In this document: positions 24,105 through 31,785 of the stretch, piece by piece
Numbering within the stretch: position 1 is the stretch's first letter
How the letters are laid out: every line of letters starts with the position of its first letter
Assembly: GCF_014836445.1 (NCBI RefSeq)
Contig: NZ_JACSQV010000007.1
Span: 97,663 to 161,662 of the forward strand
DNA from: Cellulomonas avistercoris
GTDB taxonomy: Bacteria > Actinomycetota > Actinomycetes > Actinomycetales > Cellulomonadaceae
Length of the DNA: 64,000 nucleotides
Reading direction: 5' to 3'
Notes under the pieces: generated by a model
Seen by the model: only the letters and a program-made list of their open reading frames with translations
Told to the model about the DNA's origin: nothing
Databases searched by the model: none
Program-made: the position numbers and the translations under genes

Positions 24105-26501
24105 TCAGAGGTCCGGGAGCGCGCCGCGGCGCTCGCGCTCGAGCAGGAGCGAGCGGCGCAGACGCTGCTCGAGATGGTCCCAGAGGCGGTCGGCGAGCCC
24201 GGCGCGGTCGGCCGGCGCCTCGGGGGCCGCCGCGGTGCCGGCCGGGCTCGCGGGCTCGTCGGGGGACGCCGCGACCACCTCGCCGACGACGTCGTCGCCC
24301 GGCTCGGCCCGCGCGACGGCGGGCCGGTGCGCGTCGGGCCGGTGCGCGACGGGCGTGCGCCCGACGAGGTCCAGCGCGGCGCCCGGGTCGCGGCCGTCGG
24401 CGGCGTGCGGTGCGTCGGGCGCCGCTGCGGGCGAGCGTGTGAGCGCCCGCGACAGGGGGGCGGTGCGTCGGGACACCGCAGGCGCGGGGGAGGCGCCGGC
24501 CGGTGCCGGTCCGCTGTCGCGGTCGGATGCCCCGGGGACCGTCCGGCCCGCGGGCACGGTGGACGACGGCGGCGGGGTCGGCATCTGTCGGTCCACGGTG
24601 GCACCCCGGTCGTCGCGGCCCGTGGCGGTTGGGCTCGACGACCAGGAGGCGTGAGCGTGCTCGCCGGGGGGCGTCGACGCGTGGGCGGCGGCCTCGGCCG
24701 CCCGGAGGGCCCCGACCGGGCGGCCGAGACCGGACCGCGAGGGAGACGGCGGGACGGCACCCGGCGCGGACGGCGCCCGGAGTGCCGGACCTGGTGCCGC
24801 GGGACCCGCCGGCGGGGAGACGACCGCGCGAGACGCCCGTGCGGCCGGGGTGGGTGCGGCGTCGAGGGATCCGACGTCCGCGCGCGCGTCGTCGCCGGAC
24901 GCGGCGTCGGGCGGGAGCGACGTGACCTGCCGCGGCGGCGACGTGACCTGCCGCGGCGGCGACGTGACCTGCCGGTGCGCGACGGCGCTGCTCCCTCCGG
25001 GTGCGGCGGCCGCGCGATCGACGGCGGGTGCGCCGGCCGTGCCGCTCGTGCGGGGAGCCGTGGTCGCGCGGCTCGCGCCCGGTGGGCTGCTCGCTCCCGG
25101 CGTGCGCCCGCCGTCGTCCGGCGGCGCGGCCGTCTCTGGGTGCGGGACCGAGGGCGGCAGCGGACGACCGAGACCAGCCGCGCGGGGCAAGGAGCCGGCG
25201 CCAGCGCGGGAGACAGTGCCCGGCGACCGGTCGAGGGTCGGCTCCGGCATCGCGACCACCCGTACGGCGTCCGCCGGTGCCGGTGCGGAGGCCGGTGCCG
25301 ACGCGGAGCCGGGTGCCGCGGTCGAACGGTGTGCCTCCGTGGGTGCCGTGGGTGTCCGTCGAGGTGCGGCGGGTGCGGGCACCGGACGGGCCTCGGCGGG
25401 CGCCGAGGGCGTCGGCGCGGCGTCGCGGCCCAGGGCGGGTGCGCCTGCCGTCCGCTGCGCGAGGGCTGCGGGTCCCGGCGCTGCCGGCGGTGACGAGTCC
25501 TCGGCGGGCGTCGACCTGGCTGCGTGCGGCGGCACCGACCGTGCGACCTGTGCGACCTGCGCAGCGGCGCGTGCCGCCCTCGGTACCGCGGGCTCGCGCG
25601 CATCGCCCGCGCCCGGGCGTCGCGGTGTGCTGCCGTCGCGAGGTCCGGGGGCCGCTGCACGCTGGACCGGCCCGGCGGACGCGACGGACCCGGCCGACGG
25701 AGCCGACCCGGCGAGGGTCCGGCCCGCCGGCTCCGGCACCGACGGCGCAGTCCTGGCCCGCGAGCGGTGCGCACGGGCGACCGCGGTGCCGGGGTCCGTG
25801 GTGCCTGCCGCAGCGGCGGCCACGGGCGGCGTCTGCGACCGGAGCGGAGCGCGGGTGACCGCGGGGGTCCAGGACCGACCCGTCGTCGAGCCCGTCGACC
25901 CGGTCGACCCGGTCCCCGTCGTCGTCGTCGCCGTCGACCCGGCCGTCGACCGCGTCGTGGCGGGCGAGCTCGTCGACCTCGACGACGTGGGCGTCCGTCG
26001 AGCCACCGCCCGCGCCTCCGCGGGAGCCACCGGCACCGCGGGCTCGGCCGCGCGCGTGACGGCTGGGGCGTCCGGGAATCCGTCGGGCATCCGGTCGGCG
26101 GTCGCCTCGTCGGACGCACCCGTCGGGGTGCGCCGCCCACGCAGCAGCGACGCGAGACGCCGCAGCGGCGACGTCGTCGTCACCGGGCCGACCCGTCCGT
26201 CCCCCGCGACAGGGTCGCGGGTCATGGCCGCCCTCGCGAGCGGGGGTGACGAGGCGTCCGCGGCAGGCACGGGGGTCGCCGGTCCCGACCTGCCGGATCC
26301 CACCGCAGCGGCGCGATCCACGCCGCCCCGGGGCCCCGCCCCCGGACCAGCCTCGGCAGCCGCCCGCGTCACGGGCTGCGCCAGTGCGGCCGGCAGGACC
26401 CGGCGGCTCGTCAGCCCGCGCGCGAAGCTGCGGCTCGCCACGGCGGCCCGCGCCTCCAGCGGCCGCCCCCCCACGGGCCGCCACCCCTCACCGGCGCTCA
26501 C
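24105..26501 (-). CDS. long disordered Ala/Pro/Ser/Thr-rich eCIS protein
   Basis: 798 aa, almost wholly low-complexity. The N-terminal 50 residues have helix-forming character (EARAAVASRSFARGLTSRRV). The middle has Ser/Thr-Gly repeats and three copies of RQVTSPP-type units. The only strongly structured piece is the C-terminal helix LADRLWDHLEQRLRRSLLLE. Start GTG 26501 has GGAGGTG 5 bases upstream. Long frames also exist on other strands here, but only this one has a good ribosome site and sits in operon order between a DUF6760-like gene and tube 2. Could be a tape-measure-like or scaffold protein, or a tether; not assignable. Confidence 0.7.
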   Translation of the reverse strand: MSAGEGWRPVGGRPLEARAAVASRSFARGLTSRRVLPAALAQPVTRAAAEAGPGAGPRGGVDRAAAVGSGRSGPATPVPAADASSPPLARAAMTRDPVAGDGRVGPVTTTSPLRRLASLLRGRRTPTGASDEATADRMPDGFPDAPAVTRAAEPAVPVAPAEARAVARRTPTSSRSTSSPATTRSTAGSTATTTTGTGSTGSTGSTTGRSWTPAVTRAPLRSQTPPVAAAAAGTTDPGTAVARAHRSRARTAPSVPEPAGRTLAGSAPSAGSVASAGPVQRAAAPGPRDGSTPRRPGAGDAREPAVPRAARAAAQVAQVARSVPPHAARSTPAEDSSPPAAPGPAALAQRTAGAPALGRDAAPTPSAPAEARPVPAPAAPRRTPTAPTEAHRSTAAPGSASAPASAPAPADAVRVVAMPEPTLDRSPGTVSRAGAGSLPRAAGLGRPLPPSVPHPETAAPPDDGGRTPGASSPPGASRATTAPRTSGTAGAPAVDRAAAAPGGSSAVAHRQVTSPPRQVTSPPRQVTSLPPDAASGDDARADVGSLDAAPTPAARASRAVVSPPAGPAAPGPALRAPSAPGAVPPSPSRSGLGRPVGALRAAEAAAHASTPPGEHAHASWSSSPTATGRDDRGATVDRQMPTPPPSSTVPAGRTVPGASDRDSGPAPAGASPAPAVSRRTAPLSRALTRSPAAAPDAPHAADGRDPGAALDLVGRTPVAHRPDAHRPAVARAEPGDDVVGEVVAASPDEPASPAGTAAAPEAPADRAGLADRLWDHLEQRLRRSLLLERERRGALPDL
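24919..24974. repeat. 21-bp tandem repeat inside the disordered protein gene
   Basis: Two full 21-base units beginning GACGTGACCTGCC (24919-24939 and 24940-24960), plus 14 bases of a third copy, in frame. On the minus strand they encode RQVTSPP-like 7-aa repeats. Confidence 0.85.
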
Positions 26502-26516
26502 GTGGCACCTCCGCCC

Positions 26517-26586
26517 CGCCCGCCGAACGCGGGGTTCTGCCGCTCATGACCCGTGGCAAGCGGCACAACCGCGCGTTCGGCGGGCG
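26517..26586. repeat. 28-bp inverted repeat (long hairpin) within the eCIS operon
   Basis: Bases 26517-26544 and 26559-26586 are inverted copies with only two mismatches and a 14-base loop. It occupies the 132-base gap between the DUF6760-like gene (stop 26634) and the disordered-protein gene (start 26501). No T-run follows on the minus strand. It could act as an attenuator or RNA-stability element that sets sheath/tube above downstream gene levels, or be a mobile palindrome remnant. Confidence 0.85.
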
Positions 26587-26633
26587 GCCAGGCGGCGGCG
26601 AGGCGGCGGCTGGGCGGCCGGGGTGACGGCGGG

Positions 26634-26801
26634 TCATCGTCGGCCTCCCTCGTCCTCGGGGTGCTCCGTCAGCGCGCGGGCGGCGGCCACGAAGTGCGCG
26701 CGGTCCGGGTGCTCCAGGTCGAGCAGGGTGTCGAGCGGCCAGTGCAGCACCGCCGCGAGGTACGCGATCTCGTCGAGCAGGTCGACGGCCGCGTACCTCA
26801 C
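26634..26801 (-). CDS. small eCIS protein, DUF6760-like
   Basis: 55 aa: VRYAAVDLLDEIAYLAAVLHW ... PLDTLLDLEHPDRAHFVAAARAL. The pattern (R-Y-A/P ... hydrophobic helix ... W-P-x-D ... EH) matches the small proteins encoded after the tail assembly chaperone in actinobacterial eCIS loci (DUF6760, from memory). The GTG at 26801 gives a GTGA overlap with the upstream stop, as with its neighbours; an ATG one codon upstream is the alternative. Confidence 0.72.
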   Translation of the reverse strand: MRYAAVDLLDEIAYLAAVLHWPLDTLLDLEHPDRAHFVAAARALTEHPEDEGGRR

Positions 26802-27280
26802 CATCCCCCCGGCGCACCACCCGACCCCCCGCTGCCGTGCAGGTCCACGGCGAACTCCTCGCGGCACGCCGGGCACGTGACCGCGGTGGTCGTCGTGCCG
26901 TCGGCGTTGACCTGCCGGTACAGGTCCTGCAGGAACGCCAGGTCCGGTGTGAACAGGCCCTCGATGACGCCGGTCGTGACCGCCGGCAGGTCGCCCAGCC
27001 GCGTCACGGTGCGGGCCAGCAGCAGGACCGTCAGGTACGCCTCGTTGTCCCGCACGCGCGGGTCCCGCAGGGGCGTGATCTCGTCGCGGGCGCGCGCCAG
27101 GCGCATCGTGCCCTGCCGGTGGACGCGCCCGTGGTCGTCCTCGAACCCCACGGGCAGCTCGAACCAGAACTCCGTCTGCAGGCCCGTGCCGCCGCTGGGC
27201 ACCGGCACGGGGCCGGCACCCGGCGGCGGCACGGACCCGGGCGTGCCCGCGTCCGGCGTCGCCGCGACGTCGGCGCTCAT
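26798..27280 (-). CDS. tail/baseplate assembly chaperone-like protein (T4 baseplate family)
   Basis: 160 aa with a disordered N terminus (about 35 residues). The core is FELPVGFEDDHGRVHRQGTM ... RDPRVRDNEAYLTVLLLARTVTRLGDL ... GLFTPDLAFLQDLYRQVN, ending with a CPAC pair and a Gly-rich tail. The core resembles the T4-type baseplate hub assembly chaperone family seen in eCIS operons. The single CxxC suggests half a metal site or dimeric zinc binding. ATG overlaps the tube stop by one base (TGATG). Confidence 0.8.
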   Translation of the reverse strand: MSADVAATPDAGTPGSVPPPGAGPVPVPSGGTGLQTEFWFELPVGFEDDHGRVHRQGTMRLARARDEITPLRDPRVRDNEAYLTVLLLARTVTRLGDLPAVTTGVIEGLFTPDLAFLQDLYRQVNADGTTTTAVTCPACREEFAVDLHGSGGSGGAPGGW

Positions 27281-27726
27281 CAGGAGACCTTCACCTCGAC
27301 ACGCTCGTGCACGAGCGTGACCTCCTCGATGGCGACCTCGGTCGACCCGGCCTGCAGCGACCCGAGCGTGATCTTCGAGGGCCAGCAGAAGAACAGGTTG
27401 AACCGCAGCACCTCGTGGTGCAGGTAGTCGAGCAGGATGATCGACGCGTCACGGCGCGAGCCGTCGATGTCGCCCTCCTGCACGGCCGCGATCCACTGCC
27501 ACCAGCCGTCGTCCTTGGTCATGCCGCGCTTGAGCGTGACGTCGTTGAACTTCTGCGCCGCGGGCAGCTTCTTGAGCACGGGGATGCCCCCGGGCTTGTT
27601 CTCCTGGTGCTCGATCACCGAGATCTCGATGCCGAGCCCGGAGGCCTCCTTGAACTGCGCGATGGTGACGCCGTCGACCTGTACCTCGAACAGGCTGGCG
27701 GCGATCGCGTCCTCGCCGATGGGCAT
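27280..27726 (-). CDS. main inner tube protein (T4 gp19-like, Afp1-like)
   Basis: 148 aa. The tube-family pattern is clear: FEVQVDGVTIAQFKEASGLGIEISVIEHQENKPG ... LPAAQKFNDVTLKRGMTKDDGWWQWIAAVQEG ... SIILLDYLHHEVLRFNLFFCWPSKI. It stacks as hexamers inside the sheath. Follows the sheath gene by 29 bases. The IEHQENKPGG loop is characteristic of eCIS tubes. Confidence 0.94.
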   Translation of the reverse strand: MPIGEDAIAASLFEVQVDGVTIAQFKEASGLGIEISVIEHQENKPGGIPVLKKLPAAQKFNDVTLKRGMTKDDGWWQWIAAVQEGDIDGSRRDASIILLDYLHHEVLRFNLFFCWPSKITLGSLQAGSTEVAIEEVTLVHERVEVKVS

Positions 27727-27755
27727 GGGCGTCGTCCTCTCTGGAGAAGGTCAGG

Positions 27756-29309
27756 TCACTCGGCGACCGCGCCGCCGGTCGGCAGCTGGCTGATGCGGAA
27801 CACGACGAACTCGGCTGGCTTGACGGGTGCGATGCCGACCTCGATGACGACGTACCCGGCGTCGACCTGGTCGGGCGGGTTCGTCTCGGTGTCGCACTTG
27901 ACGTAGTACGCCTCGGCGGGCGTCGTGCCGAACAGCGCCCCGTCGCGCCACAGCCCCAGCAGGAACGCCCCGACCGAGCGCTCGATGCGCTGCCAGAGCT
28001 TCTGGTCGTTCGGCTCGAACACCGCCCACTGCGTCCCGAGCAGGATCGACGACTCGACGTAGTTGAACAGCCGGCGCACGTTGACGTACCGCCACTGCGC
28101 GTCCGACGCGAGCGTGCGCCCGCCCCACACGACGATGCCGCGGCCGGGGAACGCCCGGATGGCGTTGATGCCCGCGGGGTTGAGGTCGTCGTGCTCCTTG
28201 CGGGTCAGCGCCTGCTCGACGTCGAGCGCACCCAGGACGACCTCGTTGGCCGGTGCCTTGTGGACGCCTCGCGTGTCGTCGTTGCGGCTCCAGATGCCCG
28301 CCAGCGCACCGCTCGGCGGGAAGAGCCGGGCACGGCCGAGCAGCGTGTCCCACATCGAGACCCACGGCCAGTAGACGGTCGCGAACGGCGAGGAGAACGC
28401 CATCTTCTCCGTCACCCACTCGCGCACCTGCTGCGCGTTGAGCCCGCGCGGGGTGTCGAGGATCGCCATGCGGTCCTTGCGCGCCTCGCAGTGGGACACC
28501 ATCGCCGACTGCACGGCCTTGAACCCGTCGGCGTCGAGCTGCCCCGCCTCGTACGCGGCGGCCAGGTCCGGGACGCACAGGATCGTCACGTCGTCGAGCG
28601 CGTCGAGGCCCGCGATGCCGGAGCGTGCGGTCACGTCGCCCAGGTAGTCGCTCGGGGTGACGCGGGCCGGCAGCGCGGCGCCCCCGCTGAGCGCGACCTG
28701 GCCGGACGCGGGCAGACGCTCGGCGACGGGCGACGAGCCGACCTCCGTCAGGCGGACGAGCTGCGACTCCGCGACCGCCGTGACGACGTTGGCGGGGCCC
28801 TTGCGGCTCGTGACGTTCTCGTACCGCTCGACGGTGTCGCCGCGGCGCACGACGAGCGTGAACGCCTCGTCGGGGGGTGCCTCGCCCTGCCCCTCGGTCT
28901 CGACCTTCGGCTCGACGGCCACCGTGATGGCGTCGCCACCCGCACCCGGGTCGACGGCCTCCACGCGGTACACGGCGTGGCCGGCGCGCACGGAGCTGGT
29001 CAGCTCGGCCGTCGCGCGCTGGCCCTCGTCGGACCCGAGGGACCCGACCCGCACGACGTACGCGGCGCCGCCGCCGTTGTCGAAGAACTGGTGGACGGCG
29101 TAGGGCAGGTTCGCGCCCTCGACGAACGACCCGAACGTGCGCGTGAACTGCGACCAGTTGACGACCTTCACCGCCTGGTCGTAGGGGCCGTCGGCCGTGA
29201 TGCCGACGAACGCCGCGACGGCCGTGCCGACGCCCTGGATGGGCCGCGGCCCCGACGCCACCTCCTGCACGTACACACCGGGCGACCGGATGCTGCTCAG
29301 CGTGGCCAT
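27756..29309 (-). CDS. contractile sheath protein
   Basis: 517 aa. The N terminus SIRSPGVYVQEVASGPRPIQGV and the AAFVGITADGP motif are typical of eCIS/phage sheaths. The C-terminal half holds GLNAQQVREWV, RGIVVWGGRTL, WRYVNVRRLFNYVESSI and KCDTETNPPDQVDAGYVVIEVGIAPVKPAEFVVFRISQ, the conserved sheath core. A strong AGGAGGGGG site precedes the ATG. It is the only sheath gene seen. First gene of the minus-strand structural operon. Confidence 0.95.
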   Translation of the reverse strand: MATLSSIRSPGVYVQEVASGPRPIQGVGTAVAAFVGITADGPYDQAVKVVNWSQFTRTFGSFVEGANLPYAVHQFFDNGGGAAYVVRVGSLGSDEGQRATAELTSSVRAGHAVYRVEAVDPGAGGDAITVAVEPKVETEGQGEAPPDEAFTLVVRRGDTVERYENVTSRKGPANVVTAVAESQLVRLTEVGSSPVAERLPASGQVALSGGAALPARVTPSDYLGDVTARSGIAGLDALDDVTILCVPDLAAAYEAGQLDADGFKAVQSAMVSHCEARKDRMAILDTPRGLNAQQVREWVTEKMAFSSPFATVYWPWVSMWDTLLGRARLFPPSGALAGIWSRNDDTRGVHKAPANEVVLGALDVEQALTRKEHDDLNPAGINAIRAFPGRGIVVWGGRTLASDAQWRYVNVRRLFNYVESSILLGTQWAVFEPNDQKLWQRIERSVGAFLLGLWRDGALFGTTPAEAYYVKCDTETNPPDQVDAGYVVIEVGIAPVKPAEFVVFRISQLPTGGAVAE

Positions 29310-29495
29310 GGCTCGTCCCCCTCCTGGTCGGTGCGGCGCGCGCCCGTGTGGTCCGCACCAGGGCCCAGCGTCGGCCCGCGGGGTCGCGCGCGACAGTGCC
29401 CGGCGGGCGTCGGTAGGGGCCGTCGCGCGTGCACCTACGGGCAGGGCTCCGCCGGGGGCGTCGTGCTGCGGGTGCGGCCGGGGTACGACGTGAGC
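29310..29495. promoter_or_regulatory. divergent promoter region of the eCIS operons
   Basis: 186 bases between the sheath gene (minus) and the AAA+ gene (plus) must hold both promoters. The sequence is uniformly GC-rich and I could not pick a convincing -35/-10 pair. No strong inverted repeat seen. Confidence 0.4.
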
Positions 29496-31508
29496 ATGGA
29501 CGCGCCGGTCTGGGAGCGGTTCGCGGACGTCGTGCTGGCCGCCGACGCCGTGGTGTGCCGTGTCGTCCAGGGCGTGCCGCCGCGCGACTTCGCGGGCCTG
29601 TACGTCGGGGACGACGAGGTCGACGCGCTGCTCGCGACGCTGCCGGGGCTCGACGGGCCGTCGCCGGAGCGCGTGGCGCCGGTGCGCGCCCGCCTCGACC
29701 CGCACGTCGCCGCGGCCCGGGCGGCCCTGCACGCGTGGGTGCGCACGGGCGACGACGACCTCGCGCGCGCGTGCCGGTACGCGGGCGTCCGCGGTGTCGC
29801 GGCGGAGGTGCTGGCGGTGCTGCTCGCGGTGGACCTGCACCCGCAGCGGCAGCGCCTGCTCGCGTACGTGCAGGACAGCGTGCAGCTGCCGCGGCCCACG
29901 CTCGCCTGGGTCGCGCGCGTGCTGGGGGACGACGGCGTCCGCGCGCTCGCACCGCGCGGCCCGCTCGTGCGCGCGGGCCTCGTGGTCGTCGGCGCCGAGG
30001 GTGCGTGGGCGACGCGGATGTGCGGCGTCGCGCCGCGCGTGGCGTGGGCGGCGCGCGGCGACGACGCGCTGGACCCCGACGTGCCGGCGGGCACGCGCGC
30101 GCTGCCGGCGCCGCCCGAGGGTGCGCAGGCGGCGGGTGCGGGGCGGGGCGGTGGACGACGGGCCCCGCGTCCGCCCGGCGACCGGCCGCCGGGTGCGGGC
30201 GCGCTGCTGCTCGTGCACGGCGCCGACCCCGAGAGCCGGCGGCAGGCCGCCGCGTCGGTGCTGCGTGGCGCGGGTCTGCTCGTGACGCCCCTGCCCACGT
30301 CCGGCGAGGCGTGGGACGCGCTGGTGCGCGAGGCGACGCTGCGGTCCGTCGCGCTCGTCGTCGAGGTCGACGGCCGGCTGACGCCCGACGACACCGAGCG
30401 CCTGGACCGGTCGCCGCACCTCGCGCTCGTGCTCGCCTCGGCACGCGAGCTGCCCCTGGACTGCCTGCCCGCGCGGCCGTGGCGCGAGGTCCACGTGCGT
30501 GACGGCGAGGCCGACGACGCCGACTGGCAGGCACGGACGGGCAGCCCCGCGCCGGCGGGCGTGCGGCTCACGCGCGAGCAGCTGCGGCTGGTCGCCGGTG
30601 CCGACGCGGGCGCGAGCGGGCGTGCGGGCGCCGGTGGGGTCGTGGCCGGGGTGCGACGGCTCGCGGGCGGCCACCTCGACGGGGTCGCCGCGCGCGTCCA
30701 CGCCCGCCGCGGCTGGGACGACCTGGTGCTGCCGGTCGCGCCCACCGACCAGCTGCGCGACCTCGTCGCGCGCTACCGGCAGCGGCGGACCGTGTTCGGC
30801 ACCTGGGGGTTCCCCGCGGTGCCGTCGGCGGGGGTCGTCGCGCTGTTCGCCGGCCCGTCCGGGACGGGCAAGACGCTGGCGGCCGAGGTCGTCGCGGCCG
30901 ACCTGGGCCTCGACCTGTACAAGGTCGACCTGTCGGCCGTCGTCTCGAAGTACATCGGGGAGACCGAGAAGAACCTCGAACGGGTCTTCTCGGCCGCGGC
31001 GTCCGGGGACATGGTGCTGTTCTTCGACGAGGCGGACGCGCTGTTCGGCAAGCGCACCGACGTGTCGAGCTCGCACGACCGGTACGCGAACATCGAGGTC
31101 GCGTACCTGCTGCAGCGGCTCGAGGTGTTCGACGGCCTGGTGGTCCTGGCGACCAACCTGCAGGGCAACATCGACGACGCGTTCTGGCGCCGGATCGCGG
31201 TCTCGGTGACCTTCGCGTCGCCCGACGAGGCCGAGCGGCGTCGCATCTGGGAACGCGTCTTCCCGTCGGCCGCACCGGTCGAGGACGTCGACCTGGACCT
31301 GCTGGCGCGCCGGTTCAAGGTCACGGGCGGCGTGATCCGCAACGCGGCGCTGGGCGCGGCGTTCGCGGCGGCCGACGAGGGTGCGGGCATCACGATGGGC
31401 CGGGTCGTCCGGGCTCTGCAGCGCGAGCTCGTCAAGCTCGGGCACCTGTCGGTGGTGGACCCCGTCGACGAGCCGGCGGGCGGCCCCGTCGTGCGGGCAG
31501 GGGGCTGA
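29496..31508 (+). CDS. eCIS AAA+ ATPase (Afp15-like)
   Basis: 670 aa. The N-terminal winged-helix/adaptor-like region (1-420) includes RPTLAWVARVLGDDGVRALAP. The AAA+ core follows: Walker A GPSGTGKT at 453-460, KYIGETEKNLERVF, Walker B LFFDEADALF with Asp511, SSHDRYANIEVAYLLQRLE, the sensor motif ATNLQGNIDDAFWRRI, and a C-terminal lid (GGVIRNAALGAAFAAAD). eCIS clusters nearly always encode this ATPase; it is thought to act in assembly or cargo loading. An in-frame GTG six bases upstream (29490), better spaced from GGGG, is an alternative start. Confidence 0.92.
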   Translation: MDAPVWERFADVVLAADAVVCRVVQGVPPRDFAGLYVGDDEVDALLATLPGLDGPSPERVAPVRARLDPHVAAARAALHAWVRTGDDDLARACRYAGVRGVAAEVLAVLLAVDLHPQRQRLLAYVQDSVQLPRPTLAWVARVLGDDGVRALAPRGPLVRAGLVVVGAEGAWATRMCGVAPRVAWAARGDDALDPDVPAGTRALPAPPEGAQAAGAGRGGGRRAPRPPGDRPPGAGALLLVHGADPESRRQAAASVLRGAGLLVTPLPTSGEAWDALVREATLRSVALVVEVDGRLTPDDTERLDRSPHLALVLASARELPLDCLPARPWREVHVRDGEADDADWQARTGSPAPAGVRLTREQLRLVAGADAGASGRAGAGGVVAGVRRLAGGHLDGVAARVHARRGWDDLVLPVAPTDQLRDLVARYRQRRTVFGTWGFPAVPSAGVVALFAGPSGTGKTLAAEVVAADLGLDLYKVDLSAVVSKYIGETEKNLERVFSAAASGDMVLFFDEADALFGKRTDVSSSHDRYANIEVAYLLQRLEVFDGLVVLATNLQGNIDDAFWRRIAVSVTFASPDEAERRRIWERVFPSAAPVEDVDLDLLARRFKVTGGVIRNAALGAAFAAADEGAGITMGRVVRALQRELVKLGHLSVVDPVDEPAGGPVVRAGG

Positions 31509-31785
31509 GACGGAGCGGGCGGCGGTCACGCAGCGGGCCGCGGCCGCCCCTGCCGCGCGGACCGCCGGTGCGTCGCGGACGGCCGCCGCACCCGCGCGCA
31601 CGAGCGCGCGGGCCGTCGCGCGCACGGGTGGTCCGCGCGCGTCCGGTGCGGCGGCGGCGGGTGCGGCCGGGGTCCCGAACTCGGCCGTCGCGCGCGCCGT
31701 CCGGCGGACGGGGACCCCGCCCGGGATCGCCCGCGAACCCGGGACCGGGACGGGCGCGGCCCCGGGGGCGCGAGCCCCGGGGCCG

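Noticed and set aside
24919..24974. CRISPR-like or mobile repeat
   Set aside because: In-frame 21-bp units with no spacers, encoding a 7-aa repeat in a disordered protein; simple slippage explains it.
24065..26880. Long open frames on both strands over the disordered eCIS gene
   Set aside because: Several frames of 650-800 codons overlap here because extreme GC removes stop codons. Only the minus frame starting at 26501 has a good ribosome site and fits the operon spacing.
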